A stretch of 64,000 bases of DNA from Rhizopus arrhizus (lineage: Eukaryota > Mucoromycota > Mucoromycetes > Mucorales > Rhizopodaceae), in NCBI GenBank assembly GCA_024220505.1, contig JAKZZE010000041.1, positions 116,403 through 180,402 of the forward strand. Direction: 5' to 3'. Below the pieces are notes generated by a model. That model made no database searches. It saw only the letters and a list, made by a program, of their open reading frames with translations, and was not told where the DNA came from. The position numbers were made by a program, and so were the translations under genes. Of the stretch, positions 26,609-37,054 are shown piece by piece (the stretch's first letter is position 1; each line of letters starts with the position of its first letter).

Positions 26609-29235
26609 GAAAGATATTACAAAAAGAAGAAAAAAGGTTTTTAAAAAAAATGTGCCTGAAAGTGTTCTTTTTAGTTTGTGCGACAGATGATTCAACAGAG
26701 AGGTGTATTGTGTAACGTTGTAATCCACTTGATTTTTACTTTATTCTTATTTTCCTTTTTGATACATACACTCTTTTAGAATTCACCTTTGTAAAACACT
26801 TTTTTAAGCTTCTAAACATAAAAAAATTATTGAATTACAAAATAACTCGTCTACACATTTGGCAAACATGAATACTCCTTCCAAATCAAGCTTTTAAGTA
26901 AACTCACTTATCAAAGAAATATTTACTTTCTGAATATTAATTGATATCAAAGAACGACTCTATTCTAATGTATAATGAAACTACATGTTGTATTTATCAT
27001 TCAATTCTATAGAATACTTTTTTTTTGTTTTACTTCTAGCAAGTATACCATATTTTTAAAAGGTCTCTCGTTCTAGATAAAGACATAAAGTTTTCGATCA
27101 AATTGACAGTTACGACTTTCTTTTTTTGACATACATAAATGTTTTTTTTAACGTTAACATGTCTTGTAGACTTTTGTCTGGTAAGCATATGTACTTTTCC
27201 CTGTAGAGTAACAAGCCTGAGATCGAAACACTGGTGAAATTCACAAAAAAAAAAAAGTAAGGCTAAATGTGGAATAACAGTTTATCACGTATATGCTTAA
27301 TTGCTGAATCAATTTGATACAAGTTCAAATGTACTTTTTGTTTACTCACTTGTTTTAATGTGTAAATGGATGTCACAATCCAAAAGTTGATTATATGCAT
27401 CTAAACGATGATATAGATTTTAGCTATTATGCATCATTTCTTATCGAATGATTTGCTCTATTCTTTAAACTATCATCAATAGAAGGTGCCATACTAAAAT
27501 AGAGAATAATTTGGGTACTCGACCGACTCTTTTCCAAACCAATAAAATGTTTTGTATTTGAACAAAATATATTTTATTTAATATCGTATCCCTTTGGTCT
27601 AATTAGCACTTGTTATTCTTCTAACATCAAAGAAAAAAAGTATTTTTTTTTCAATTATTTCCAAATGTCTCAGAGTATGGATCTAAACAATGCTAGTGTA
27701 CCTTTTTTATATCATCGTTAATCCTGTAAACAATCGAACTTACTGTTATCCTATACTGCAATCTGTTCTCTCTAAGAAAAAAAGTCAATAATAAAAATAT
27801 ACATTTCTCTGTGGATATGCAAAATGACATCAACTAATATCATGCAATACTTTGTTTCTACTATCTATTCTGATGATAGAACATCCAAATCACTTTAAAC
27901 TGCCTTCAGGGGTGCCTTAATGCAGCACACACATAAAATGAAATTGAAAAGAACATCACTTTCAAATAGATGCTTTCACTGTTTATCGCTGAATGAAATA
28001 ATTTTTATCATCAAGAAAGACTGGAATCTTTCTGATGCAATTAGCTTCATGTATTAGAGTATCTAAAAGTGATGCCACTCAGAGGAGTTTGATCGAATTA
28101 CTCCATTATCAAATACGCAATTATTAAATTTATCCAAAAAAGATGAAATAATAGACATACATAAAATTAAGCGAGGCCATTTTCAACAAACCATAAAGAT
28201 ATGGCTATTGAATTGTTTAGAGTTAATTGATGTTTCAACAGTGTCAACTTCAAATGCTATTTTTTCAATTTCATTCAAGCCAAATTTGCTTTTAAAATAC
28301 TCTAGAAAAGAGATACACAGACAGCATAGAATGGTCGACTGGGAAGATAAAACTGCCAAGTAGGTTGTACTTTATAAAAAGGCGACAGATAACAACAATA
28401 CACAGCATTATTTAGTCAAATTGATTGTACAGTGTCAAAGGTACTGACTGCAACAATGCTTCATGATATTAAAACTAATTACTTTCAAAGTGTAAACCAA
28501 AACACCCTTCATGACTATTAAATGAGTCCATTCAACATGAGCAAACGAAGCAAAGAGTAGAGACAGTTGAAATGAACAATGTTGTTATAAAAAATACGGT
28601 CATTTTATATGATGGTACTGATGTCGTTCTTTTTTTTTGTGAAATAACTCATTCAGAGCACCATTGCTTACAAGTGTGCTGAAAAGCAGTATTATTCATT
28701 GCCATAAGCTATTTGCGACAGTGCATTTGTTGAGGTAATTGAAGGTTGCTCTAGAAACTTTTCATATTGACCAACCATTGTTACAGTACAAAGCATGAAT
28801 GAACCTCAACATAAAAGAAGATGGCAAAAGAAAGGATAAAGACAAGGGAAGCAATAATGAGCAATGATTTCAAGAAAATTTTTAATTTGTATAGCTTTAT
28901 AAAAGCAGCAGCCCATGTATGCTAGTGATCCACTTGAACAAACACTCTACTACCAGACACATAACAAAAGAAAATCGTACTTTAATTCGATCGTCCTCAG
29001 CAGAAAAAAAACTTCAAAGAAGGCACACTATGCTTATTTAGCCCGTTAGACATTAAGGGCACATGTCAGATTACTTTCTTTTTGTCATTTACAAGCGGAA
29101 ATAACATCCACTGTGTCTGCCTGTGGGGCAAACAGGATACGGCAAGCCACACGATAGGAACATCAAGCGAGCAGTACGATCCGACAGCCATCCGGATTCT
29201 ATCCATCTCTAGGTTGTACATGCTCCTTTGTTACA
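26609..29235. other. Long intergenic AT-rich region
   Basis: These 2.6 kb carry no convincing open frame, tRNA or repeat shared with the transposon cluster. T- and A-rich tracts are frequent. The nearest genes, the methyltransferase and the bZIP factor, are both on the minus strand. Confidence 0.35.
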
Positions 29236-29457
29236 CTATTCTTTCCTAATGCCCCTTCCAAAGAGGACATCAGCCGTGATGAGATCGCCACGGTTCCCAG
29301 CGCCTTTTACTTTTATTACGTCATTCTGACCATGGTTGGAGTGTGCGCGAATCGAATGGTCTTCAAGATACCTCGTTTTTGTACTACATGACATTATGTC
29401 ATCCTTAAGGGGTTCAATCCTACTCGATGCATGACGAGATAATGACAGCGATAGCAT
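29236..29457 (-). CDS. Possible small protein of 73 residues, unrecognised
   Basis: An ATG-started frame of 73 codons lies inside a stretch (about 29,040-29,470) that is visibly richer in G and C than the surrounding DNA. The predicted product is basic with mixed composition and no recognisable domain, signal peptide or membrane segment. The GC island argues that the DNA is functional (exon, untranslated leader or non-coding RNA), but the frame could be chance. It lies 330 bp downstream of the bZIP stop on the same strand. Confidence 0.2.
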   Translation of the reverse strand: MLSLSLSRHASSRIEPLKDDIMSCSTKTRYLEDHSIRAHSNHGQNDVIKVKGAGNRGDLITADVLFGRGIRKE

Positions 29458-29745
29458 TTAAACTTCTTGTGTATCCGGTTACACAACACGATGCAACCAC
29501 TTTTCTAGAATACACTAGTTTTTAAAATGGAAAAGAAAAGAACAGATGAGGACATGACTTTTTTCAAGAATGGTTTATGTACAAGTAAAGCTGGGATTGA
29601 GGAAATGTAAAGAGCTTAAAGATGAAGAAGAAATGATTCATAATAGAAAAAATGAAGTATGAGGTGGATTCAATAAAAGGGCATAAATAATAGGTGGTTC
29701 ATAAAAGTCATAAAGATCATAGAAACTTGTAAAAGGAAATGAATG

Positions 29746-29804
29746 TGTTGTGAACTAAATCATGTTGTGAACTAAGTCATGTTGTGAACTAAATCATGTT
29801 GTGA
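29746..29804. repeat. 17-bp tandem repeat, about 3.5 copies, over the bZIP stop codon
   Basis: The unit TGTTGTGAACTAAATCA is repeated three times with one A/G difference, followed by a partial fourth copy. The last units include the TAG stop codon and the final codons of the bZIP gene, so copy-number change would leave the stop in place but alter the 3' UTR. Confidence 0.9.
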
Positions 29805-30665
29805 GTCTGTGCGAAATAATCTTGAGCTTGGATCGTATTTAATGAATGGTTTGTGTTATCTTTAAAAGACGTTGAATAAGTAGGTTGAACAGCAAGAGAC
29901 GATTCTCTTCTTGAATAAACATTCGATGTGATTTGCATTGATGTTCTACGAAGATAAGATTGTACTGATTCACAATCACAACTTCCATGAGAAAGAAGCA
30001 AGTTGCGTAAATGCATGCTCTCTTCTTTCAATTGACTGACAGTCTGTCGAAGTTCTTTATTACGTACACTGCAGATCTCTGCTCTCTTTTCAAGTTCTTG
30101 TATCCAACTCTTTTTCTTTTGACGGCATTTATAAGCTAAAAAGTCCATGAGCTCACGGTTGAATCATCCTCTTGTTATCAAATTTACCAGCCACTCGATT
30201 TCTCTCTAAAAACTTCTTGCGACGTTCTTCGGCATCCTCGCCTTCAAACACGATCCGTCTCTTTCTACCTCCAGTCGATCTCGGTTTGTATTCTTCATCT
30301 CTCTCTTTTTTTGATGTTGTACGTTGTGTAGCCTCCTCTTGTACGATTATGTCATCCATACTGTTACTTAGTGACATGAATGAATTTGTAGGGCTTTGAG
30401 TCAGTGGGGGTGTTGAAGGTGATAAGGCGGGCTCTGGCAACCATTTGTCTTCCTTTGTTATCATAGGTGATCGCGTTTGAGGCTGATAATTACAATCGAA
30501 CGGATCCACAATGATTTCTTGACCAAAACCAGGCGTGAAATTCCATGCATCATTTTCAATTAAAAATCGTGTGGGCGTAGCCAGTGGTCCAACATTATTT
30601 TCTATCAAACTGTTTATCAATCAATCATAAATTAGAATTGACTTTTTCTTACCTTCAGTCATCAT
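29789..30665 (-). CDS. bZIP transcription factor, ATF/CREB-like
   Basis: Three exons (30653-30665, 30188-30601, 29789-30135) give 257 residues with consistent phases. The first exon codes only MMTE plus one base. The bZIP basic region reads ERNRVAAYKCRQKKKSW, with the N-x7-R signature, then a leucine zipper (IQELEKRAEICSVRNKELRQTV...LRNLLLSH). This is close to fungal Atf1/CREB-type factors that bind TGACGTCA-like sites and act in stress, nutrient or sexual development responses. The second intron falls exactly inside the basic region, between the two alanines. The N-terminal half is Ser/Thr/Pro-rich (SPSTPPLTQSPTNSF), with several possible MAP-kinase SP/TP sites. A KRRI-type basic cluster before the domain could aid nuclear import. 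Confidence 0.9.
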
Positions 30666-33240
30666 TTTCTTTTTATTCTAAAAAGTATTTTTTTTATTGG
30701 GAAAATAAAAATAAAAAGTTAATAAAGAAGAAACAAAAAGAAAAAAAAAAGACTTTTTATACCCGTTTCTTTCATGTAGAAAATGGCGGAATTTGAATCC
30801 ACGTGAGAAGAAGGATTAAACCCTCAGAGGTCAATGCGGTAGATGTGTTTATGATGTCATGTATAACAAGATTTAGAAATTTATTATTTTTTTATTTGTG
30901 ATATTACACAATTCGATCGAAAGAAATGTACAATTGTTTATTGTTTTATTATCGAATAAAATAGAACCTTGTTTTACAAAAGAAGGGAACTTCAAACACA
31001 TTTTATTATTTATTGCAAAACCTTTCCTTTTATTAGAAAAAAATGACGCTCAATTGGCTTCATAGGCAACCAGTGGACGGGTAAAGAAACATAATTTAAG
31101 TAATTCAATGTATCACAAATATAACTTTAATTTCATCGAGATAATTTTTTTTTTTTTTTTTTATTTGGCGATCTTTTCGAGGATCAATGTATTATCTTTT
31201 ATTATTGTTATTTTTTTTTCTGCTCATTTTTATTATTTTTACTCACACTTTCCTTTCTTTCAAAAAAAAAAAAAAATAAAAATAAAAAAAAAAACAGATG
31301 TCATATTCTGTCATCGACTTTTCTTTACATTCATTTGCTTTTTTTCTTGTAAACCAAATGTCTTTACGTGTTCCTTTTTTTGTAAAACTTCAATTAGCAA
31401 ATTCAATACCGTTTGTGATTTAAATTCCAATGAAAAACCATAGAAAAGACACTTTTAATCTTGAGGAATGCAGTAGAATATCGGTTGCTATTGCTGCATG
31501 CAGATCAAAAACTTGTTTTTTCTTGTTTGTAAAGCTTAGTTTAATACTTTAGGCAAATATTTTAAAGTGTCGAATAATATACACAAGAATGCTTGTATCA
31601 AGTTGTAACATTGACGCCAATTCAGTAAATTAAACATTCGGATGATTTCTAATGTATTTTTCGAATTTTTTGTTTCAATCCAATCGACGTAATATATTTT
31701 ATATAAAACAGTGTCAATTTTCGTGTTTCTGTCATGATTTGATAGATGAAATGTTTTGTAAATCCTTTTTTATGATCTGGATAGATATCCATCATAATTT
31801 GTCTGAAAAAAGAACATTTAAAGGACATTGTCTTGAACTGTTCTTTGAGGTACCAACATGAATAAAGCTTTTTTTAAAAAAAAAAATATAAAAATCAAGT
31901 GGTTCAGGAGTATGATATTAAATACCTTTTAATACTAAACACTTTGCTGATTTCCCTTTTCATTTCATCTTGTATAGCACATTTTATATAGAAGCATAAT
32001 ACGGTATTAATTCATTGAAAAGCTGAACGAATGCAGATTAGTACAAGTAAAGATAGAGATATGAATGACAACCTTTTATGAAGTAAAACATGTTTATTGT
32101 TCATAAAACTCAGGTCAGGAGCTATGGTTGTTGCACAAGAATTTATTGTCTTCGTGCTTAGCATACAGTAATGCAAGCTTAAAAACACCAACACATGGGC
32201 ATATACATTACCTCCATGAGCCTTTTTCATTGGATAGGATTTACAAGGTCATCTCTTAACATCCATTGCTTACGAGATATGCATCAAAGAGCTGTTTTAA
32301 AAAGTGTCATGACAATCGCAATGTGAATCCAGCGTATGCTCGGTGTGCATCATCTGAAATGCGAATTCAAGAGACACCAGAGATATTTTGAGTGCCGTTT
32401 GATTGCTCGCAACATGGAAAACCTACTTGAAGACCTGACGGTGCGGTTACAACTCCCTCCCAGTAGTCTACAAAAACATTATTATCTACTTATCATACAA
32501 AACTTATGAGCCACTTGTTAGCGCAATGTAATCAAGGTGCTGCTTTTTCCCAAATTGGCTTAATCAAAGTAAAGAAGCAAAAAAAAAAAAGAAAAAAAAG
32601 AAAAAAAACACACATGTCCATTAATCAATTGACTTGCTTCACTACTTTTTTTTTTTTTATTTATAGACATATTATTTTGTTAAAAGAATAATTTTCTTTT
32701 TTTATTGGAAGTCTAAATGAAATAGAACTATATTTATAATATAGATTTAAAATTTAAGAGTAAAAGTAAAGCATGGTACAGGCTTGTTTAAATTCTCTTG
32801 TTTTATATCAATTATATTGTTATACACTTCACATTAAGTAGTTATCTTTTAATTTTTTTAATGAACAAAAATATTCATTTAAGCTCAATTTTGCGACTTT
32901 ATCGATTGTTTATGATTAAATGCAGATTCTAGCCATGTCCACTGTCTCATTTCCTAAAAGAAAAGGAATCAACTGACAACCAAAGCAGGCTGGAGTAAGA
33001 AGAGGAATAATTTCTTCAATACTTTATTTTTCTGCATAGGATATAAACATCTCTTCAAAGACAGAAGCTCTTGTTAGTCTAGACACGGAATTATCTTTGA
33101 TACGACTTAAATCTCGTTTTTGGACATGCGATTACTTTTGTCTTCTCTTGACTCATGCGCTATAGGTGTATATAACAAACCTACATCTATGCTATTTACC
33201 TTATGCTAATTTATATCTAATTCAAACAATTGTTTGTGTT

Positions 33241-33246
33241 TTTTTT

Positions 33247-33288
<42 letters not shown>

Positions 33289-33289
33289 C
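33241..33289. repeat. Poly-T tract
   Basis: A nearly pure thymine run of about 49 bases with one C. Homopolymers of this length also occur at 36,662-36,704 inside a PWWP-gene intron and at 19,349-19,380 (A) inside a myosin intron. They are prone to sequencing error. Confidence 0.9.
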
Positions 33290-34090
33290 ACACAGTATTG
33301 AATCTTAATGAAAAATAGTAAATATCTTGCTTTAAAATAATATAAACGCTAATTATTTTTGTTGTTTTTTCTTTTATCGTATGTGGTTTTTCAGTTTCTA
33401 CTTTTATCAGGCTAGAGCATAGCTTCAACAAATAGAAAGTAATCTTGTTTGGACAATGGATTAGACAAAGTAAGAAGTGATATGCACAAGTCACTGCTTT
33501 GATTGAGAGCAACATTATCTCTGTCGAGTCAGGATAGGATTAGCACACCAGGGTCTAAACCTGGTGGGTATTTGGCCAGGAGTTAATTTAAAAAGAAAGA
33601 GAGCAACTGATAGTCAATCCATGAAGAGTGTAACTGATATACGTCGGTAGACCTGATCATTGGACATATCTGATTACTGATAAAGTTGTAATCAATTGTA
33701 GAGTAGACTTCATCATTGTGGCTGAAAATTGGGATTTTACTATTGTCTCCACTATACATCATGTTATAAAAAGATTCTTATAATAGGATACCCATATAAG
33801 GGATGCTTGCGTTGATGAATGAAGCCGGTGATAAGAATGATTGAGTTTGCAGTCTTATTTACCCATTAGATTATTGCTGCTCATATGAAATTACTCAAAC
33901 CTTCTATAAATAATAGCAAGTACTTAATACATAATATTGCTTATTACATATTCATTAAGGCTCTTTCCTAATATCAACTATCTAAAAGTTGGTATTGTTC
34001 ATCAATCTCAATTATATGATTCAAATTGAATCTATTTTGGTTTCTGAATACTTTCATTTCCTGTATAAAGACGTAGGTTGATTAAATAGA

Positions 34091-34112
34091 TTCTCTCTCT
34101 CTCTCTCTCTCA
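34091..34112. repeat. CT dinucleotide microsatellite
   Basis: A run of about eleven CT/TC units lies between a T-rich stretch and the coding-like segment at 34,147. Confidence 0.9.
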
Positions 34113-34146
34113 TCTTGAAATCAAAACACTAATACCAAGTCTTTCT

Positions 34147-34345
34147 TCAGTTGTTACCAAAGTCGATAGGGTGGTTTCTTGGGTCATTGTCCGATTCATT
34201 TTGGAGGGAGCGTTTACGCTTCATAACAATCGAAACTGGGGATGAAGAAGCCATAGACATGGCGGTGATAGAAAGCAGGTCTTGCTGTGTTTCGTCTTGA
34301 TCCACTCCCTTTTGTACAGCAATAGGAGTCTTCTTCGCCTCTTTT
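34147..34345 (-). pseudogene. Orphan coding-like segment, possible terminal exon
   Basis: On the minus strand an open frame of about 65 codons without an initiating ATG ends at a TGA (34147-34149). It is preceded by an AG that could be a splice acceptor. The product is polar, with a basic patch (MKRKRSLQNE) and a Ser-rich middle, and codon use looks like real genes rather than AT-rich noise. No upstream exon could be found: the next kilobase shows only short, stop-ridden coding-like pieces (for example a plus-strand frame at 35,011-35,196). It may be the relic of a decayed gene. I do not recognise it. Confidence 0.25.
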
Positions 34346-34349
34346 TAAA

Positions 34350-35786
34350 AGTTTATTCTTGTTTTTTATATATTCAGCAGTACGCCCACTAATACAGGCT
34401 GAACTTTTTTTAAAAAAAATAACAGAAACTGCATATCCTTTAGCATCATGGTAACAACACTGAGTGGGCAGCTACTCTACACTGCATAGAAACCTTCATC
34501 TTCCAATTGATGCTACGGAAGAGGATGAGAAAGGGAAAAGAACCTATCATTATCTTTAGGGATTTTAGAATAGCATCACCCGTACCTATATAGGCGCCGG
34601 TGTGTGATTCTCAAAGAACTCTCATATCAAGAACGGAGCCATAGGGCTCCAACTCATTTTTAACTGTTCCTTAAAAATGTCTTCTTTAAGAAAGGAAAGG
34701 TGGGGTACTCAAAGTCGAATGAAGGAGATAGTTGAATCCAAGGCTCTACAAGATAAAAGCCCAACTCTATCATTTTCATAGGTAATACCGTCTTGAGAAT
34801 GTGGTCAATGACAGTATCTAGTGGAGCAAAGTTGATTCCAGTGATCTTTTAGCTGCTTTCTTTGGTGATTGCAACTGTGATTTGTGTCGGATATTGTTCT
34901 GCAATTAAGAATATGAGCTGTACGAATGACTTAAATTTACCGGATCATGTCCAAAAGGGACATTTTCTGAGGGGAACGTCCAGCTCATCATGCTTTAGAA
35001 TAACAATGTTTTGTTTATTATCGTGAATAAATTTACATGCATGAGCATTGCTCAATTCTTGGCCACGACTTGGGACCAGCACATATTACCCAGTTTATTA
35101 GGAAGTTCTGGTACCTGTGGTCATCGTGTGACTGCGTTGACTGACTGGCAAGATATTTTATCAAAAAGAACCATGTATTTTACTGAAATGTGGTAGAAAA
35201 GATCTATTTTTATCTGAAATTCAAACATAGTTTTATTGATTGGCTAATATTAACTATCCGACCTACCAAAGCCTTGTAAAATATCGAATCAAACATCCGC
35301 ACAATTTTTCAAAATTGATCTGAAATTTGGAATCAAAATGTCTTTATTTCATAATTTTTTTAAAAAAGGAGGGAAATAAAGATCTATAAAGACAAAGTAA
35401 AAATAATGTACAGGTGATGGTTTATTATGATCGGATATCGGAGTATGAAATATCCTTGCTCAAAATGAATTTATTGTGTGTTTTTATTTTGTGCATGTGT
35501 GACCTAAAAGCTAAGAAAAGAACCCCCTTTATACTTCATTATCTATTACAAATAAGGGATCAAAAGTATAGACAAAAAAAAAGTTTTCTACTGTCATAAT
35601 CTGACTTCAATTGAATAATAAACAAAATTGCAGTTGAGTTCATAAAAAAGTGGAGTCAAAAAAATAAATTTTTTCAATATGGGAATTTTTTTTTTCTTCT
35701 TTTTCTTTCTTTCCCTTTTTTATAAAATAAAGAAAGAGAAAAAGAATTCATAATTAACGCGCAAAGAGTTATACATAAAGAGAGAG
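34350..35786. other. Gene-free stretch with possible gene relics
   Basis: Parts of this stretch are GC-richer than the surroundings (34,600-35,200) and contain short coding-like frames such as the plus-strand 61-codon frame ending at 35,196. They are interrupted by stops and cannot be joined into a gene. The right end should hold the PWWP gene promoter. Confidence 0.3.
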
Positions 35787-36657
35787 ATGCGTCAACAAGG
35801 AGGGAAATCACAACCTGAATATTCACCTGGAACAATTGTCTTTGCGAAATTAAAAGGATATCCTTGGTGGCCTGCAAGAGTATATAGACACGTATACATG
35901 AAAACTGTTTTTATTTATATTCATATATAGATTGAATCCGATAAAAATGTACCTGCAAAGGTATTAAAACAAAAGACAAAAGCAAAAGGTACTTTATATA
36001 CCGTATTCTTTTATGGCTCAAGAGACTAGTAAGTACACAAAAGGGCAGGGGGGTGTAAAGAAAGAAATGCTGAAATTCTGTCAAAAAGTGGATTCTTTGG
36101 ACCTGATGCCATTAGACCTTTTAATCACGACATTGTTGAAAGTGACCTTAAAGCAAAAAAATTCAAAACAAAGGATTTGGAATTAGCTGTTCGTCAAGCA
36201 TTGAACCCTTCATTATTAAAGGAAGCAGAAGAAGCTGATGAAGACGAAGAGGAGGAGGAAGAGGAGGAGGAAGAAGAAGAAGAAGAAGAGGTACCAAAGA
36301 CAAAAAGGAGAGCAGAACCAAAGAAAAGGGTAAATAACGGCAGAGACAATAAAAAAATTGAGGAACAAAAGAGAACAACAACAACAACAACAAAGAGGAG
36401 AAGTCGTAAATTGGCTATTGGGGAAGAAGAGGAAAATGGGGAAGAAGCTATGGCTCAGGATAATAAGAGAAGACGTAAATCAATGTCGGCCGAGAAAGAG
36501 GAATCACCTATAACTCAAACAAGCGATCCAAAGGAAGAAATAAAAAAGACGCCAGAATATAAAAAGGTTTATCATATTAGACATAAGCTACAGCGTTTGG
36601 TATATAACAAGAAGGAGGTAAGCAATGTGTTTGTGTGAAAAGAGGAGCAATTGGTTA

Positions 36658-36705
<48 letters not shown>

Positions 36706-37054
36706 TAGGGTGAGATTCCAAAAGAGGACTACTCAAAGATCTTACAAGTAATAAAGGAAATTGAAGAGGCACCAATGACATATAACCTTTTAAGAGTAAA
36801 GAAATACATAAATGAGTAAGTGATGAGATACTTATGTGTGTGTATGTAACTAGGATACCAAGATTGGCAAAGTTGTCAAGGCAGCTTGTGTTTATCCATT
36901 TGAAGATGACACCATCAAAGAACGTTGCCAGCAATTAATGAAAAGTTGGAAAAATACCTTTCTTGATACTGCAGGTAGTCAATCACCATCAACATCATCG
37001 GCAGTAATAAAGGAAAAATCAGTTGATGAAGACACTGTAATGCAAGATGGTTAA
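35787..37054 (+). CDS. PWWP-domain chromatin reader with LEDGF/TFIIS-N-like domain
   Basis: Exons are 35787-35879, 35931-36028, 36089-36617, 36709-36815 and 36854-37054, about 341 residues. The PWWP domain occupies residues 8 to about 95 (FAKLKGYPWWPARI; VFFYGSRDYGFFGPDAI) and normally reads methylated H3K36 nucleosomes. A long acidic run of Glu/Asp and Lys/Arg-rich segments follows. The C-terminal helical domain (residues about 220-310, YHIRHKLQRLVYNKKEG...NLLRVKKYIN...KIGKVVKAACVYPFE) resembles the integrase-binding domain of LEDGF and the TFIIS N-terminal fold, which docks transcription and chromatin partners. The last intron is odd. The perfect donor GTAAGT at 36816 with acceptor CTAG throws the conserved helix out of frame. 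The in-frame product needs a GA-AG or GT-GA border, or a sequence error. A poly-T run of about 43 lies in intron 3. Confidence 0.85.

Larger units (their letters stand above)
30666..34146. other. Gene-poor AT-rich region
   Basis: I see no supported gene here. Notable contents are simple tracts (T18 near 31,145; A/T tracts at 31,260-31,296; poly-T of about 40 at 33,249-33,288). A 7-bp hairpin (CACCAGG / CCTGGTG, loop 7) sits near 33,547-33,567 and resembles a tRNA T-arm only loosely. The bZIP promoter should lie at its left edge. Confidence 0.35.

Noticed and set aside
31108..31443. 111-codon Phe-rich frame on the plus strand
   Set aside because: It is made of poly-T and A-rich DNA, with no family pattern.
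33530..33600. Possible tRNA (T-arm-like hairpin CACCAGG/CCTGGTG)
   Set aside because: No acceptor or anticodon stem can be folded around it, and the loop does not match the T-loop consensus.
36177..36393. Leu-rich membrane-like frame on the minus strand in the PWWP gene
   Set aside because: It is the complement of the acidic Glu run and is not a real gene.
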